From Cladochytrium replicatum (lineage: Eukaryota; Chytridiomycota; Chytridiomycetes; Cladochytriales; Cladochytriaceae): 64,000 nucleotides of DNA. Positions 41,035 through 52,721 of the stretch are shown here, piece after piece. The stretch's first letter is position 1. Every line of letters starts with the position of its first letter. The stretch is taken from the NCBI GenBank assembly GCA_025526935.1, contig JAHLKD010000032.1, positions 62,001 to 126,000 of the forward strand, written 5' to 3'. The position numbers and the translations under genes were made by a program. The notes beneath the pieces were generated by a model that ran no database searches, had not been told where the DNA came from, and saw only the letters and a list, made by a program, of their open reading frames with translations.

Positions 41035-42010
41035 ATGGACGTCGACCGCGACATCAGCATTCCCCGTCCCAGGGACGACAACGACGACGCGTCTGACGAT
41101 GGCAAGTCAGCAGAGGGGCGCATCCGTGGGGAGAAGAAACAGATAGATGCGCCTGCCACCTTAGATGACCTGTCACGGAAGGAGCATCGCGAAAAGGTAC
41201 GTACCCTCCCACATTCTCTCAATGCAACGAATTTGACATGTCGTTGAAAACAAACCAGAACTCCCCGTTTTTGATCCGTACGTTCTGGAAGCAGTCGTCG
41301 CACCACAGTCCCGACAGTTTCACACCCGACAAAGTTCCAGACAACGAGCTGCACCTCTACGCCTGGTAGAAAGGACGAATCTAACACACACTATTTGCAG
41401 TCAAATCTTAAAAACCATCGTTTTATTCAGGAAAGACGCAACGCTACGCGAACTCGTCAGTCTTTTGTCCCCCTCCATCCCGGACGTCCACAAACCAACA
41501 GCTCGGATCCAGTTCCGCGTGATCTGCCACGATCAGGTCCACCAGACCGAGCGTAACAGGCTCTTTTCCAAGGAAATCGGAACAGTTTCAAACTACCCCA
41601 GAGGAAGATCCGCGTTTGACGAGAACAAGACCCTCGCTGATGTTCGATTCGTCGTTGGTGATTTCCTTTCGATTGCCGTCAACACCGAAGAATCATTTGG
41701 TTCTGGATTTGTGGGCGCCGCGGCTGCGGCAGGAGCCTCAGCCCCGGTGTCAGGCGGGCCTGTACGACGGCAGTTGGCTGGGCTAGGGATCGTGGGGAGT
41801 GCAGCGCGACGTGCTGGACCGTACTCACGTCCATTGGGTAGTGAACGTGAAGTTCGTGTGGTTGGGAGAGAGGTTCGTGAAGTCGGAAGGTCGATGGGTC
41901 GAGAACGAGGTGCGGGGGGAAAGGAGTGGGACAGGGACAAGGTTGGAGCGGGGAAGGAGTGGGATCGTGAAAAAATCGGGAAACCTGACAGAAGCAGTCG
42001 CAAATGGTGA
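41035..42010 (+). CDS. SAP18: Histone deacetylase complex subunit SAP18
   Basis: Ubiquitin-like adaptor of the Sin3 deacetylase complex and of the ASAP splicing complex. Exons 41035-41196, 41259-41365, 41431-42010 give 282 aa. The SAP18 fold is clear: SPFLIRTFWKQSSHHSPDSF, ELHLYAWKDATLRELVSLLS, then DENKTLADVRFVVGDFLSIA. The family core is about 130-150 residues; here there is an acidic N-terminal extension (DISIPRPRDDNDDASDDGKS) and a C-terminal tail of about 100 residues rich in Gly, Arg, Glu and Asp (REVREVGRSMGRERGAGG), RNA-binding-like. The usual family sequence RTFC..G.HH is here RTFWKQSSHH. Confidence 0.9.
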
Positions 42011-42456
42011 CCTACGAGAAACAATTTCCCGGCATATTGTTTCATTGGTGTATTCATGGTGTTACAAATTGAAAGAATCCCAAAGTACACTCACACACCA
42101 CTTTCTTCGTGATAAACATGTCATGTTAACGGAAAGAAACGTATGTATTACGAATGTTAAACTGCTACACATGCGGTAACCGGATGATGAAAGACTGACG
42201 CAGTATAGTATTGCAAGAAAACTCCGAGCCAGATACAATCATGTCCCAAGCTGAAATATTAACCAAAAATGCAAAATAGGTAGTTGACTCAATCGGGTTC
42301 CCCACTCCTCAACACATAGAACGGAAACACCCCCCCCCCCCCCCCCCAGCAGTCTAACCACAACGGCCACCCCACCTTTTTGCCACCAAATCAATCCATT
42401 CTAACGCAACCGACCAGCGATTCCGAGTACCGATACCTTTGTTCCGCGGACATAGG
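42011..42456. other. Intergenic region between convergent genes, with poly-C run
   Basis: 3' flanks of SAP18 and the F-box gene. Includes an uninterrupted run of 18 C at 42330-42347. No gene seen. Confidence 0.6.
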
Positions 42457-45400
42457 TTAGAAGAAGATTCTGCTGGAACGCTTCCCAGTCATCACGGTGG
42501 GCGTCTGTCCCTGCACCGGCCCGATCCAGCTGTTGATCCTGTTCACGCTCATCTTTTGCTGCTGCTGCTGCTCGTCCAGCGCTCCATCTCCAGCAGGTTC
42601 GGCCACCACAATTCCTCCCACGATTCCCTTAAAGAAGTCCGCCCAGCTCGAGCTTGCAGCAGCACCAGCAGCAGAGTTATTTACGTCCTTCACGCGGTCT
42701 ATTTCCGCAAGCCAGCGACTGAAGGGTCCCACAGCGGGCGGAGGGACCCGAACCGGCGAAGTCGTGGTGGGTGCAAAGTGTCCTTCCTCCGGTGCAGGAG
42801 TAGCTCTACCCAAGCTCGAGCTGCGTCCAAGCGTTCCCGTAGTTCCCGTCGCCACGCCGTTCGCAGCCGCTGCAGCAGCCATCTGCGCCTGGTGATGCTG
42901 CGACACCGCCGCGCTGAGCACGCTCTGCAGCACGACCTGCGGCGCGCCGAGCAACGTCACGAGGTCCTCCACGCACCCGTAGAACCGCCTTACAATCTCG
43001 TTGCCGCGTTCCTCTTCGCTCATGATCCCCAGCACGCTCTCGCTCAGGCCGCTCCACCAGCCTTTCTGATTCGGGGGGGTGGCGTGGGTCGGCGAGGTCG
43101 GGGGCGGTGAGTGCCGTTGCGCGTCGGGAGTGAAGAGCTCGTGGTCTGAGAGGGTGACGTGCGGGTCTGCGGTGCCATGGGGCTTCGCGATGGCTTTCCA
43201 CTCTCGATCGTCGAGGACCATGCGTCTGAGCGCGGCGACCCAACGAACCTTGCTCCACCGGCGCTTGCTCTCGGACGCGTCGTCGTTGAGCGGGCTCTGA
43301 CGTCCTGAAGCGCTGTTGAGTGCCTTGCCGTAGAGGAACCCACCGGACGGAGTGGGGCTAAGCGGCGATGTGGGAGGGTTGAGGTTGCTGCTGCTGTTGC
43401 TGTGGTTTGAGCCCGCCGGCGGCGATTTCAAGAGCGTGTCGAGGCCAAGCAAACCGCGCTCGATCTTTGCCAAGAACTCGAGGTGTCGGGGACGGACTGA
43501 GCGGGTGTGGAAGATCGTTCGTGTGACGATGGCAAACATGTTCGGTTCCAGCTGAACACCTGCTTCCATCAACACCCCGAATGCGTTACGGCTCAAAATG
43601 TCCCGTCGGTCCTCTTCGTGATCCGGAAGCGGGGTGATTTCGTCTGGATTGTCAAGTCCGAAAAAATTGCTCGAAGATCCGTTGACCGAGCTCGGAGTCC
43701 CTGCTCGCGGGTATGCAGCCGCAGATGTAGTGTATGACGACAATGATGACATCGAGAGCACGGACAATTGCTGCACCGTTTTCGTTCGAGTCGAGTAATC
43801 AACTTCCGTTTTGTGGGGTGGTCGGACTTGCGGGGTAGGAATGGTACCACCTAAGAGCAAGTCCATCAAGCAAGCTTGTGTGAAAGGGTGGTCAGGTCCA
43901 TAACGTCCCAAAATGAGCTGCCACAAGCAGTCTCTGATGCCACCACCGTGGTGCTGGGGCGCTTTCTTCGGCGCGCTGAAAATCGAAAAGTAAGAGTTCG
44001 CGGATTGCGAGACTTGACGTTTGTGTCCACCGCGCTTCAATGTAGATGACGATGCCAACGCACCCGATTCTGAATAATTGTCCACATGGTCGATGTCCGA
44101 CATCCCACTCGCAATGTCGTTGGCACCGAGCACAGCGTTATTGCGGTTGAGGTGGGTCGCCAGGTCCGACATGGACTGCGCGAACACCGTCATCGCCGGC
44201 ACCCGATATACCCCCTTCTTTCTGCGCGGCTTCATCTCATACGGAGAAACCAGCAGTGCACGGCCCACGGCGTCTTCCGGAAGCGCAAAGTCAGTAATGA
44301 GGAAATCCGCTTCCCTGATGGACCGCGGCACCCCTTCCCTGAACAAGATCCGAACGGCGTTCTCCACGTATTCCTGAAGCTGATATGGCTCAAGAACTTC
44401 GCGGAGCAAGTCGAGTGCAGGGATGCTTCCGCCGGTCGAGGTCGCGTTTGTTGAAAGCGGAAAGTCTTTTGAGGTCAGGACGTCCACGACGGCTTCTCGG
44501 GCCACAGTGAGATTTCCACGAGACAAGAAAAAATTGAACCATTCTATATCGGTACGCGAATCACGGAGTGCACGCACTACGAGAGAGTCTGTGTACACCT
44601 TGGGCGAGACTCCCGAGTGCCGGGCGAGGAAGAGCGCAAGATCAGGATCAGCGTGGTACAACCGAATAAGTCTGCCCCAGTGATCGTGCCAGGACAACAT
44701 GTCGATTGGAGCGGCCAGAGCTGGTACAAAGCTGTGTCGAAAAATAAGCTCGCGAATTCGAGCTACGTCGGGGACGGGACCCAGGAAGCACGCTTCGTAC
44801 TCGGTCAGATCATTGGTGGATGACAATAAAGTGCCTCCCGGTGGCATCGTAACGGTATCAGCGGTGCCGAGGTTGTTGTTATCTGGGGAAACAGAGGTGG
44901 AGGTGTGTCCGGGAGATTGAACAGGTTTCTGCAAGTTGCTAAAGACCAGATTGCCGTTAAACTGAACTTCGGGAATGGCGGTATCGATGTCTCCTGTTTC
45001 TTCGTCGTACGTCGGGTCGTAGCTATCCGCAGCATTGGTTGATTGGGTCGGATTGATTTCCTCCTCGCCTGGTAATCCCAGATTCAGGGAGTCTTTGTAT
45101 AGTTTGTAACCACGGGCGACGAAAAATTCTACAGTGCCTTCCGGCATTTTCTGTGGGACGCCGACGGAATGCAAATGCGATTGGTCGCGAAAGACACGCT
45201 CTACGAAAAACTTTGGCAGGAGGGCACCAGACGCAAGAAGGGCGTCAGCGAGATCGAACGAGAGCATCCATGGGAAAGATTGGTAGACATTATGCAATAC
45301 TAGGTACTTGTTGTAGCTATGAAACCCAAATCCAAGGCAAAAGTGAGCTAAAGACATCGCAGATGAAATGCATGCCATTTTCATACCGGAAGAGAAAGTA

Positions 45401-45562
45401 AGTTGCGCGAAAGTTGGGCTCTTTTGCGATTTCAGCAAACAACTGGCATGTGAGGGAGAGAGTCGACAGGAATTGCGGAGACTCCAAGGCAGAGTACATG
45501 AGAACGCGCTCCCACACGTTTGCTGGAAGCGATAGCAAGGCATCGGGCCGTAGTCCAGCCAT
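42457..45562 (-). CDS. Large F-box-type protein, 1011 aa
   Basis: Exons complement(42457..45316, 45387..45562). The ATG at 45562 opens an N-terminal F-box-like domain (LLSLPANVWERVLMYSALES then LSLTCQLFAEIAKEPNF), so it may bind Skp1 in an SCF ubiquitin ligase. The join (phase 2) leads into LVLHNVYQSFPWMLSFDLAD, then a long region with helical, ankyrin-like spacing (SFVPALAAPIDMLSWHDHWG, DPDLALFLARHSGVSPKVYT). The rest is Ser/Pro/Gly-rich with poly-Gln and poly-Ala stretches. The main frame is open well upstream of the acceptor, but that part is intron and antisense. The substrate-binding half is unlike families I know. Confidence 0.7.
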
Positions 45563-45814
45563 GGCTGGGCAGAGAGTATATAAGCATTCAATGAAACGCT
45601 GATGGGAGAGCAAATGCGAGTGGATACTGCATTTCGCAACTATGTACCTGATGTGGAGCTGAAGCGCAATAGGCGTTCAGACGTGCAGATGCGAGAGTGA
45701 AAGTTTTGGGTAGATTTTTGGATAGGTTGCGCACCAGGCAAGACAATGCAGAGCAAGGCACCAGATGCACACGATTAGCACGATTAGAGGGTTAGAGGAT
45801 GAGATGATGACGAT

Positions 45815-45842
45815 GATTATTACTATTATATTATTATTATTA

Positions 45843-45905
<63 letters not shown>

Positions 45906-45930
45906 CGTTATTATCGTTATTATTATTGTT
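45815..45930. repeat. (ATT)n microsatellite
   Basis: More than 30 nearly perfect ATT/TTA trinucleotides upstream of the F-box gene. Confidence 0.97.
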
Positions 45931-45939
45931 GTCATTAAT

Positions 45940-46325
45940 ATCTCAGAGCATTTTCACTTCCTCTACTACTACACACTGGATGGGCATTACTGCTGTAATA
46001 ATGTTGGTGGTTATCTGGGTAATTGAAAGATCTAAACAACCCACGTACTATTGGCTGGTGCTGTTGTGTGCTCGTTGGCTAATCTTCATGAATTGTAACC
46101 ATCTCAACTAGGCAAACCTACTACTGAAAATCATAGCTCTCTGTTTCTAAATTCGCCTTGCTTTCCAGGAGCTCGCAGGAATGGGGTCAATTATGCCTAC
46201 GACCCATCATTTTGATTAGAGCTCAAACATTTCTCTATATCTTTCTTTGATAAAGGTTGTGAGGTTCGTTTTTTTAAATAAAGGTTGTGATTTTACATCA
46301 AACATGAAAAGCGGTTCCCCGTTTT
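45940..46325. other. No gene seen
   Basis: AT-rich upstream flank of the F-box gene; one 61-codon frame with hydrophobic residues, not supported as a gene. Confidence 0.4.
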
Positions 46326-46329
46326 CAAT

Positions 46330-47640
46330 GTTCAGCTCAACAATATTTGCAACAGAAAGGAAGCAATCAACATGATGGGCGAGAGAATGACTAAAGATTT
46401 GGCCAATGCATCCGAACTGCTTGCAACAGGAGCTAACTGTTTCGTGGTGCCAGAAGTCGCTTCTGAGCAGTGGCTAAAGGGTTCTCTGGTGTCGGATTGA
46501 TGATATGGTCGTCTTTATACCCTTTGTCATCAATTGCCTTTTCGTTGTGAGCCAAGGCACTGGTGAAAGCGAGTCTGCAAAGCTTGATATCTGGCCATGG
46601 TCCACATGGTTTCCCCTTGTTTGACCAACACTATGTGACTGGTCCGAATGGACATACCACAAGCCCATATCGTAACGCAGCCCCAGTCCCCTGAACTTGT
46701 GGGAATACCATTTGCGCTCAAATGGGAACGGTTCTTGAATACCCAAACTTGGTGCCATCCAGTGACATAAACACGTTTGAGTAAGGGGTTGCACTGTTGA
46801 ACCGTCTTTCCCAGTCAACCTTCAAAAAATGAAGTAATTGTATTCTAAGAAAGAGATAAAACATTCTTTAATATACATTCCATTCTCAGATTGTAAGCTA
46901 GTACCTTTACAAATATCCAAATCCACTTCCTCTGTGTTTTCCCATCGCAGCACTGATCCCTTGATTGAATAACTCTGTACCAAACCATTGCAAGAAGAGA
47001 AGAGCCCAGAGAAGATGTTCGAGTTTTGCACCAGGGGGACGTCAAATTCATCCAGCTTGATCCAGGCAACACAACACACGTACAGTGCCAAAACATGCGT
47101 GAAATCGTCTGAGCACAATAGTGCCTCTTTGATCATTGTAGGATTTTGTCATTTTTGCACCGATTTCCATTAAGTCAACCTCCAGCTGGTGGGGGTTCAT
47201 TGTGATAGCTAGTACATGTTCAGGAGTGTTTCAAAATATACAACACTGGCCAGATATTCATCCACCTCCACTTTATTGTAGTTTAATAGAATGGAGATGC
47301 TGAGGTATTGTGATACAAGGTGACACACACTCTTGGCAATTTTAAATGTGCCATGACTACAGAACAAGTTAACAGCAATGGCCAGCTCCACCAAAAAGTT
47401 TGGTAATGCGTGGACCCTTCGATTATGATTCTGTCACCAGATTCTTTGAATGGACATATATCGGCAATGCAAAGGTCCTGAAACAGATTGTTGTATAATA
47501 AACCTTATTGGCTCCTAGCAGAACAACTGATCCAAAATTGAACGTTGGTTCTCAAACAGCCAAAAGTGCACATTTTGGCACATTGAAGGATCATTATATT
47601 TAACCACTCGCTACTTTTCTGCCTTTTCATGCTATGAATT
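46330..47640 (-). mobile_element. DDE-superfamily (Harbinger/ISL2EU-like) transposase relic
   Basis: The minus strand, in changing frames: LPNFLVELAIAVNLFCSHGT with an N-terminal helix-turn-helix look, then MSLDGTKFGYSRTVPI, then WYSHKFRGLGLRYDMGL, then KPCGPWPDIKLCR and IDDKGYKDDHI. The order DGT..F...., WYSHKF.GPGLRYE, G..PCG.WPDI, .AD.GY is that of the DDE_Tnp_4-type endonuclease of eukaryotic Harbinger/ISL2EU-like elements. Stops and frameshifts throughout; inactive. No terminal repeats were identified. Confidence 0.65.
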
Positions 47641-47859
47641 GATCAGTCTGGGTGTGTTGTAACAATACTTGATGTGTTCATTTTAACTATTCTCCTGTGG
47701 CGCATTTTGTGTTTGTCATGTGTTTCCCACGTGATATGTGTGCTATCCCTATCCCTTGGGGCACTTTTCTTCTGTATATAGATCTTTACCCAATAACGGA
47801 GACCACTTGTTACATCTGGTAGCAGTGTTAGGTTAGTGTTCCCAGAAGTTGATTCGTCT

Positions 47860-48720
47860 GATGATGATTCCATCTCTTCTAATGAAGAACATGAAGGAAC
47901 ATCTTCCCCGGTGGAAAAAAAAATAGACGTGCAATGGTATTGATGTTAGTACTCTACATTGCAATGATACATCTAATAATATCACATCAACTTCAACTGG
48001 TGCTATTAATGTAGAAAACTTTCAACTCTACAATATCAAATCTGTCGATACTCGAGGGGTCTTTGTTGTATCCTCTTCAATATAGTGAAATCCTCCTTGG
48101 CCCTGGAGCCACCATTTCCTTTATATCTCCTCGTGTTGTGCAAGTTTTCCACCTGCACAAATCCTCCAGATTTTCATTCACCAAAAACACCTTTGGCGTC
48201 ATTCCTGGTGTTCATTTGAAAATTGGTCATCACTCTGAAAGGCTCGATTTCTATGAAGCCCCCATTCTTTACGATTTGATTACCTTCTGTCTGTTCATAA
48301 CATGTGGGCACTATTTGAAAGCAAAACACATCTTCGCTCAGACAAAGTTCGCAATAACAGATTTTTGGTGGATGAACTAAAAGCTCTTATCAAGGAACTT
48401 ATTCAACCTTTGGATCAAATGTCTGATTCTGGGCCCAGTTTGCATCGTAAAGATCATGCCTGGATCAACTCCTCCTTTCAAAAACGTTCACCATCTCTCT
48501 GACAAAGGACTTAAAGCTCTAAAGGATGAATTGGTAATACCATAAATTCATTAGGAAATCTATATCTGCTTATGGTGCTCCTATCTCCTTTGTCGAAAAA
48601 GCCGACAAAATGCATGCTGTCATAGATGTTCGCAGTTTAGATGAAGTTACCATTCGTGACAAAACTGCACTCCCAAATATGCGAGAAATGGTTGAGCGCG
48701 ACAGGTGAACGTGGATTGAC
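47860..48720 (+). mobile_element. Ty3/gypsy protease-reverse transcriptase fragment
   Basis: The plus strand reads LLGPGATISFISPRVVQVFH (retropepsin-like, normally L.DSGA..SF), then after a gap HHLSDKGLKALKDELV and, in a neighbouring frame, YGAPISFVEKADKMHAVIDV followed by RSLDEVTIRDKTALPNM: the conserved start of gypsy RT (S.Y.API.FV.K.DG..R...D.R.LN..T..D..PLP). It stops before the YxDD box. Several frame changes. Confidence 0.75.
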
Positions 48721-50236
48721 ATAGCGTGATGCAAGGACAATCCGGTGCATAAGTGTAACTCCTCAAACTCGGAGTCACTGGCTGCTGCTACACCTCAATT
48801 GATCAGAGCGGGGCAATCAAAATTCAGGATGAAGGACATGTCCACATTTCCGAAACAGCTGCAAGTAGCAGTCGCTGCTCCAGGGAGTCGAGAAGTTGCT
48901 GTTTGTCTGATTTTGTCGGCATAAGAAAAGAAGCGCGGTCACCGATTTTGACAATGAACGGAAAAAGTTTTCCGAATCTTTAATCTGTTGGGGTGCTCAT
49001 AACAGGTCGCCACCGGAATTGATTTTCGTTGGCCAAAACCGTTGCGGATAACCTGTTGGCCCGGCCTTATATTTGAACGACCCTGATGACTCCAATACCG
49101 TCATGCAGTGCCACCAACTATCAGTTTACAGAGCACCTGGTCATCCAGAGCCATGCTTCAATGTCATCAGCGAAAGGCAAGCAGCCTGCGAAGGAGCGCA
49201 AAAAGAAGTGGACACTATCTCCCTCTCTATGAAGCGCAGCAGTTTCTTTGATGAGCTCTTTGATAAAGGGATTATTAGGATGGATGATGCCACAGAGCAG
49301 TTTACGAAGCTTATCCCGCTGTCATTTGGGGAGGGGTGGAGGGGCAGTTTCACTGTGTTTAGTGTAACTTGAATCGGATCAAAACTGCAAGGTACAACGG
49401 TATGTGAGGATCAATCAGTCTTGTAGCTTACGTTGAACCTGAGTTTGCTCCAAACGGGGAGAGGACCAGATCGGACGAAGATCTCAAGTTTGCTTCAGCG
49501 CCTCCTTCAGCATCCAGCTCAAAGCGCAACGACCAAATGATTCTGGGACATGGACAACCTCATGCAACTGTTTGATTACTTGAAAAATAGAAGAACAACA
49601 CTGCAGCGTCACCAACAGCAAAGGCCAGCAGATCCACAGTCGCAACCCCGCCTGCTTCTGCCGTTGGTCAACTTCCGCCTTTTTGAAGAAGGGAAGACAG
49701 GCTCCTTCACATTCCCATAGCCAGCTTCACTCTACTCTCCACGAGGACTCTTCCATGGCATAATCGATCGTGGGGAAATGACCGCAGATCACCCAATGAT
49801 TGTGGCCATCGCAGAGCTTTGGAGGAGACGCGAAAAAGGATCGATGTATGACCAACTGCCCGCACTGAAGGTGTACTGCCTAATAACATTGCAGATGGCA
49901 CACAATAGCGTTGAGAGAGAGGTGTTTGTGATAGGGAAGTTTGGTGGGACAATCGTGCGCATATTGCTTGAAGTTGTCCACACATCTTACACTGCTGCCA
50001 TGGAAAACACCACAATGAAAGTCGTTGGAGGATCTGACGACAATTACTTTAAGGAATTTTAAACATAGTGAACTTGTACGATTTCCCGCATTCTCCAGGT
50101 GTTTTCTCCGACCCGTCCCCATTTGCAATCAAATCTTCGCTGGATCAATCAGACGCCACGCTTGTTTACCCCCTCAGGAGACTTATCTGCCCTGAAAAAG
50201 AACCCCAAGCTAACCAACTGCACTCATCTCTTAACG
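48721..50236. other. Unrecognised decayed coding remnants and 6PGDH promoter
   Basis: Two protein-like plus-strand frames (49073-49372 and 49778-50062, about 95 codons each; for example MTADHPMIVAIAELWRRREK) without start context or family match. Probably further transposon debris. The last 150 bases are the upstream region of the 6PGDH gene. Confidence 0.4.
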
Positions 50237-52431
50237 ATGGTTGAAACTGGAGTGTGAGTAGCCCCTTTTCACCGCACGGTGCTTCCCATCGCTTTTCCAA
50301 GACCTTTGGTTACCTTGCTGGGGATCTGTGCATGTCTTGCTTGTCCGTCGTTTGGCGGCAGTTATCGATGGCATTCAATGCGTGCTGCGCTTGCATCCGC
50401 TCTCTTTCACTCGCATGGTTGCCAGAGTTAGCTGTTGACCTCGGCATCTCGTGTCCATTCGCTAGCTAGGCACTTTGGACATGAGAATTCGTAGGTCATG
50501 CATGGAAGTTTTCTGGAATATTTACGAAGAGGAGGATATCCGCTGTTCAAAATGCTAACTTACGACTATGGCTCTTGTAGTTCCGACATTGGATTGATCG
50601 GTTTGGCCGTGATGGTAATTGTAACAGAGCAGATATTAAGTACATGGTCTAACCCGCAACTTTCTGAAGGGTCAAAACCTCATCCTCAACATGAACGACC
50701 ACGGTTTTGTGGTAGGGAGTTTTATCCTATTTCATAATGACAAGTGAAGCTGAAATTGACATCTTTTATAGGTCACTGCTTACAACCGCACAGTCGAGAA
50801 GGTTGATCAATTCATGGCAAATGAGGCAAAGGGTAGGAAGTGTCACCCAAGGCGGAGAAAACACCCCTAAATGGAGGAATTTTAAACATTACAGGAACCA
50901 AGATTATTGGTGCCCGTTCTATCGAGGAGCTCTGCCGTAGTCTGAAGAGGCCTCGCAAGGTCATCCTCCTTGTCAAGGCTGGTTCGGCTGTGGACGACTT
51001 TATCAACATGCTCCTTCCCCACCTTGAGAAGGGTGACATCATTATCGACGGTGGTAACTCTCACTTCCCCGACTCTATTCGCCGTGCCAAGGAGCTTGAG
51101 GCTAAGGGCTTCCTGTTCGTCGGCAGCGGTGTTTCCGGTGGTGAGGAGGGTGCTCGCTACGGTCCCTCGCTGATGCCTGGTGGTTCTCCTGCCGCCTGGT
51201 ACGATTTGGAGGAATTCATGTGCTGAAAAGGCTGACAATAGTTTTCAAGGCCCCACATTAAGCCCATCTTCCAGGCCATCGCAGCAAAGACTGCTGACGG
51301 TGAACCTTGCTGTGACTGGGTCGGTGAAGGTGGCTCGGGTCACTATGTGAAGATGGTTCACAACGGTATCGAGTACGGGGACATGCAGATCATCGCCGAG
51401 GCCTACCAGATCATGAAGGATGTCCTTGGCCTCACATACGACGAGATGGGTGCTGCCCTCGACGAGTGGAACAAGGGAGAGCTTGACTCGTTCCTGATTG
51501 AAATCACTCGCGACATTCTTCGTTTCCGCGACGAGGACGGCCAGCCTCTCGCCGAGAAGATCCGCGACGCCGCTGGACAGGTTAGTCTTCACGCTTCACG
51601 TTATATTCATTAAATTAACTTGTTTAAATCACAATTCAGAAAGGTACTGGTAAGTGGACCGCAGTGTCCGCTCTCGACAACGGCATGCCCGTCACCCTCA
51701 TTGGTGAGGCTGTCTTCGCACGTTGCCTGTCTGCCATCAAGGACGAGCGTGTTGCCGCATCCAAGATCCTTCAGGGTCCGGTCGGCGTTAAGTTCTCGGG
51801 CGACAAGGCCATGTTCATCGAGGACATCCGACAGGCCGTTTACGCCGCAAAGATCATCTCTTATGCCCAGGGCTTCATGCTTCTTCGCGAGGCTGCCAAG
51901 GAGCAGGGCTGGAACTTGAACTACGGGGGTATTGCTCTTATGTGGCGTGGAGGTTGCATTATCCGCAGGTTTGTAATTTGAACTTGGGCTATATATCCCC
52001 AGCAACTGACGATTGTTTCATTCTAGCCGTTTCCTCGGTGACATCACCAAGGCTTTCGTCAGCAACCCCCAGCTCACCAACCTTCTCCTCGACCCCTTCT
52101 TCACCAAGGCCATCCACCGCTGCATCCTCTCTTACCGTCGCGTCGTGTCGCAGGCGACTCTTCTCGGTGTCCCGATCCCTTGCTTGTCGTCTGCCCTGTC
52201 CTTCTACGACGGTTACCGCTCTGCCCGTGTCCCCGCCAACTTGCTCCAGGCCCAGCGTGACTACTTCGGAGCTCACACTTACGAGGTACGTTCCTCTTAT
52301 CTCTTCATTTGGCACGTAAATATTATAGTTAAACTCTCCTATTTTAGCTCGAAGGTCAACCCGGCAAGTGGATCCACACCAACTGGACCGGTCGTGGTGG
52401 CCGTGTCTCCTCCTCCACGTACAGTGCGTAA
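50237..52431 (+). CDS. GND1: 6-phosphogluconate dehydrogenase, decarboxylating
   Basis: Oxidative pentose-phosphate enzyme making ribulose-5-phosphate and NADPH. Nine exons: 50237-50253, 50581-50614, 50670-50711, 50772-50832, 50895-51198, 51250-51580, 51640-51968, 52027-52285, 52348-52431, all in phase, 486 aa (family about 490). Exon 1 codes only MVETGV (last codon split) and is followed by a 327-bp intron, a layout common in fungal genes. Seen: [20 protein letters not shown] (NADP-binding fold), [44 protein letters not shown] with catalytic residues, [32 protein letters not shown], and the C-terminal [11 protein letters not shown]-type [11 protein letters not shown] with [12 protein letters not shown]. 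Codons are strongly C-ending. Two introns use AAG acceptors. Confidence 0.96.
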
Positions 52432-52721
52432 ACTTTTTGTGTCGAACAAACGACTGGATTTCTGCTATGAACCGAAAGTTGTTTCTTATTTTGTTTTGAA
52501 GCTGTTGGAGGCTGTTTATTTTGTGGTGTGAAGGTGGAAGGGCAAATATTGCCCAATTTTTTCGATGCTTCTTGGCAAGTCTTTTGTTTTTGTATGTTTA
52601 ATACAGAAACATTCATTCGTTGGATCGTTGAGCCTTACCGAATCACGGATCACGCCCTCGTTTCTCTATCACGCATAAAAAATGGCCTCGTCGAACCGAC
52701 AGATTAGGAGGAAGCGACATC

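Noticed and set aside
45815-45930. ATT microsatellite as possible regulatory element
   Set aside because: Simple repeat; nothing in the sequence supports a function.
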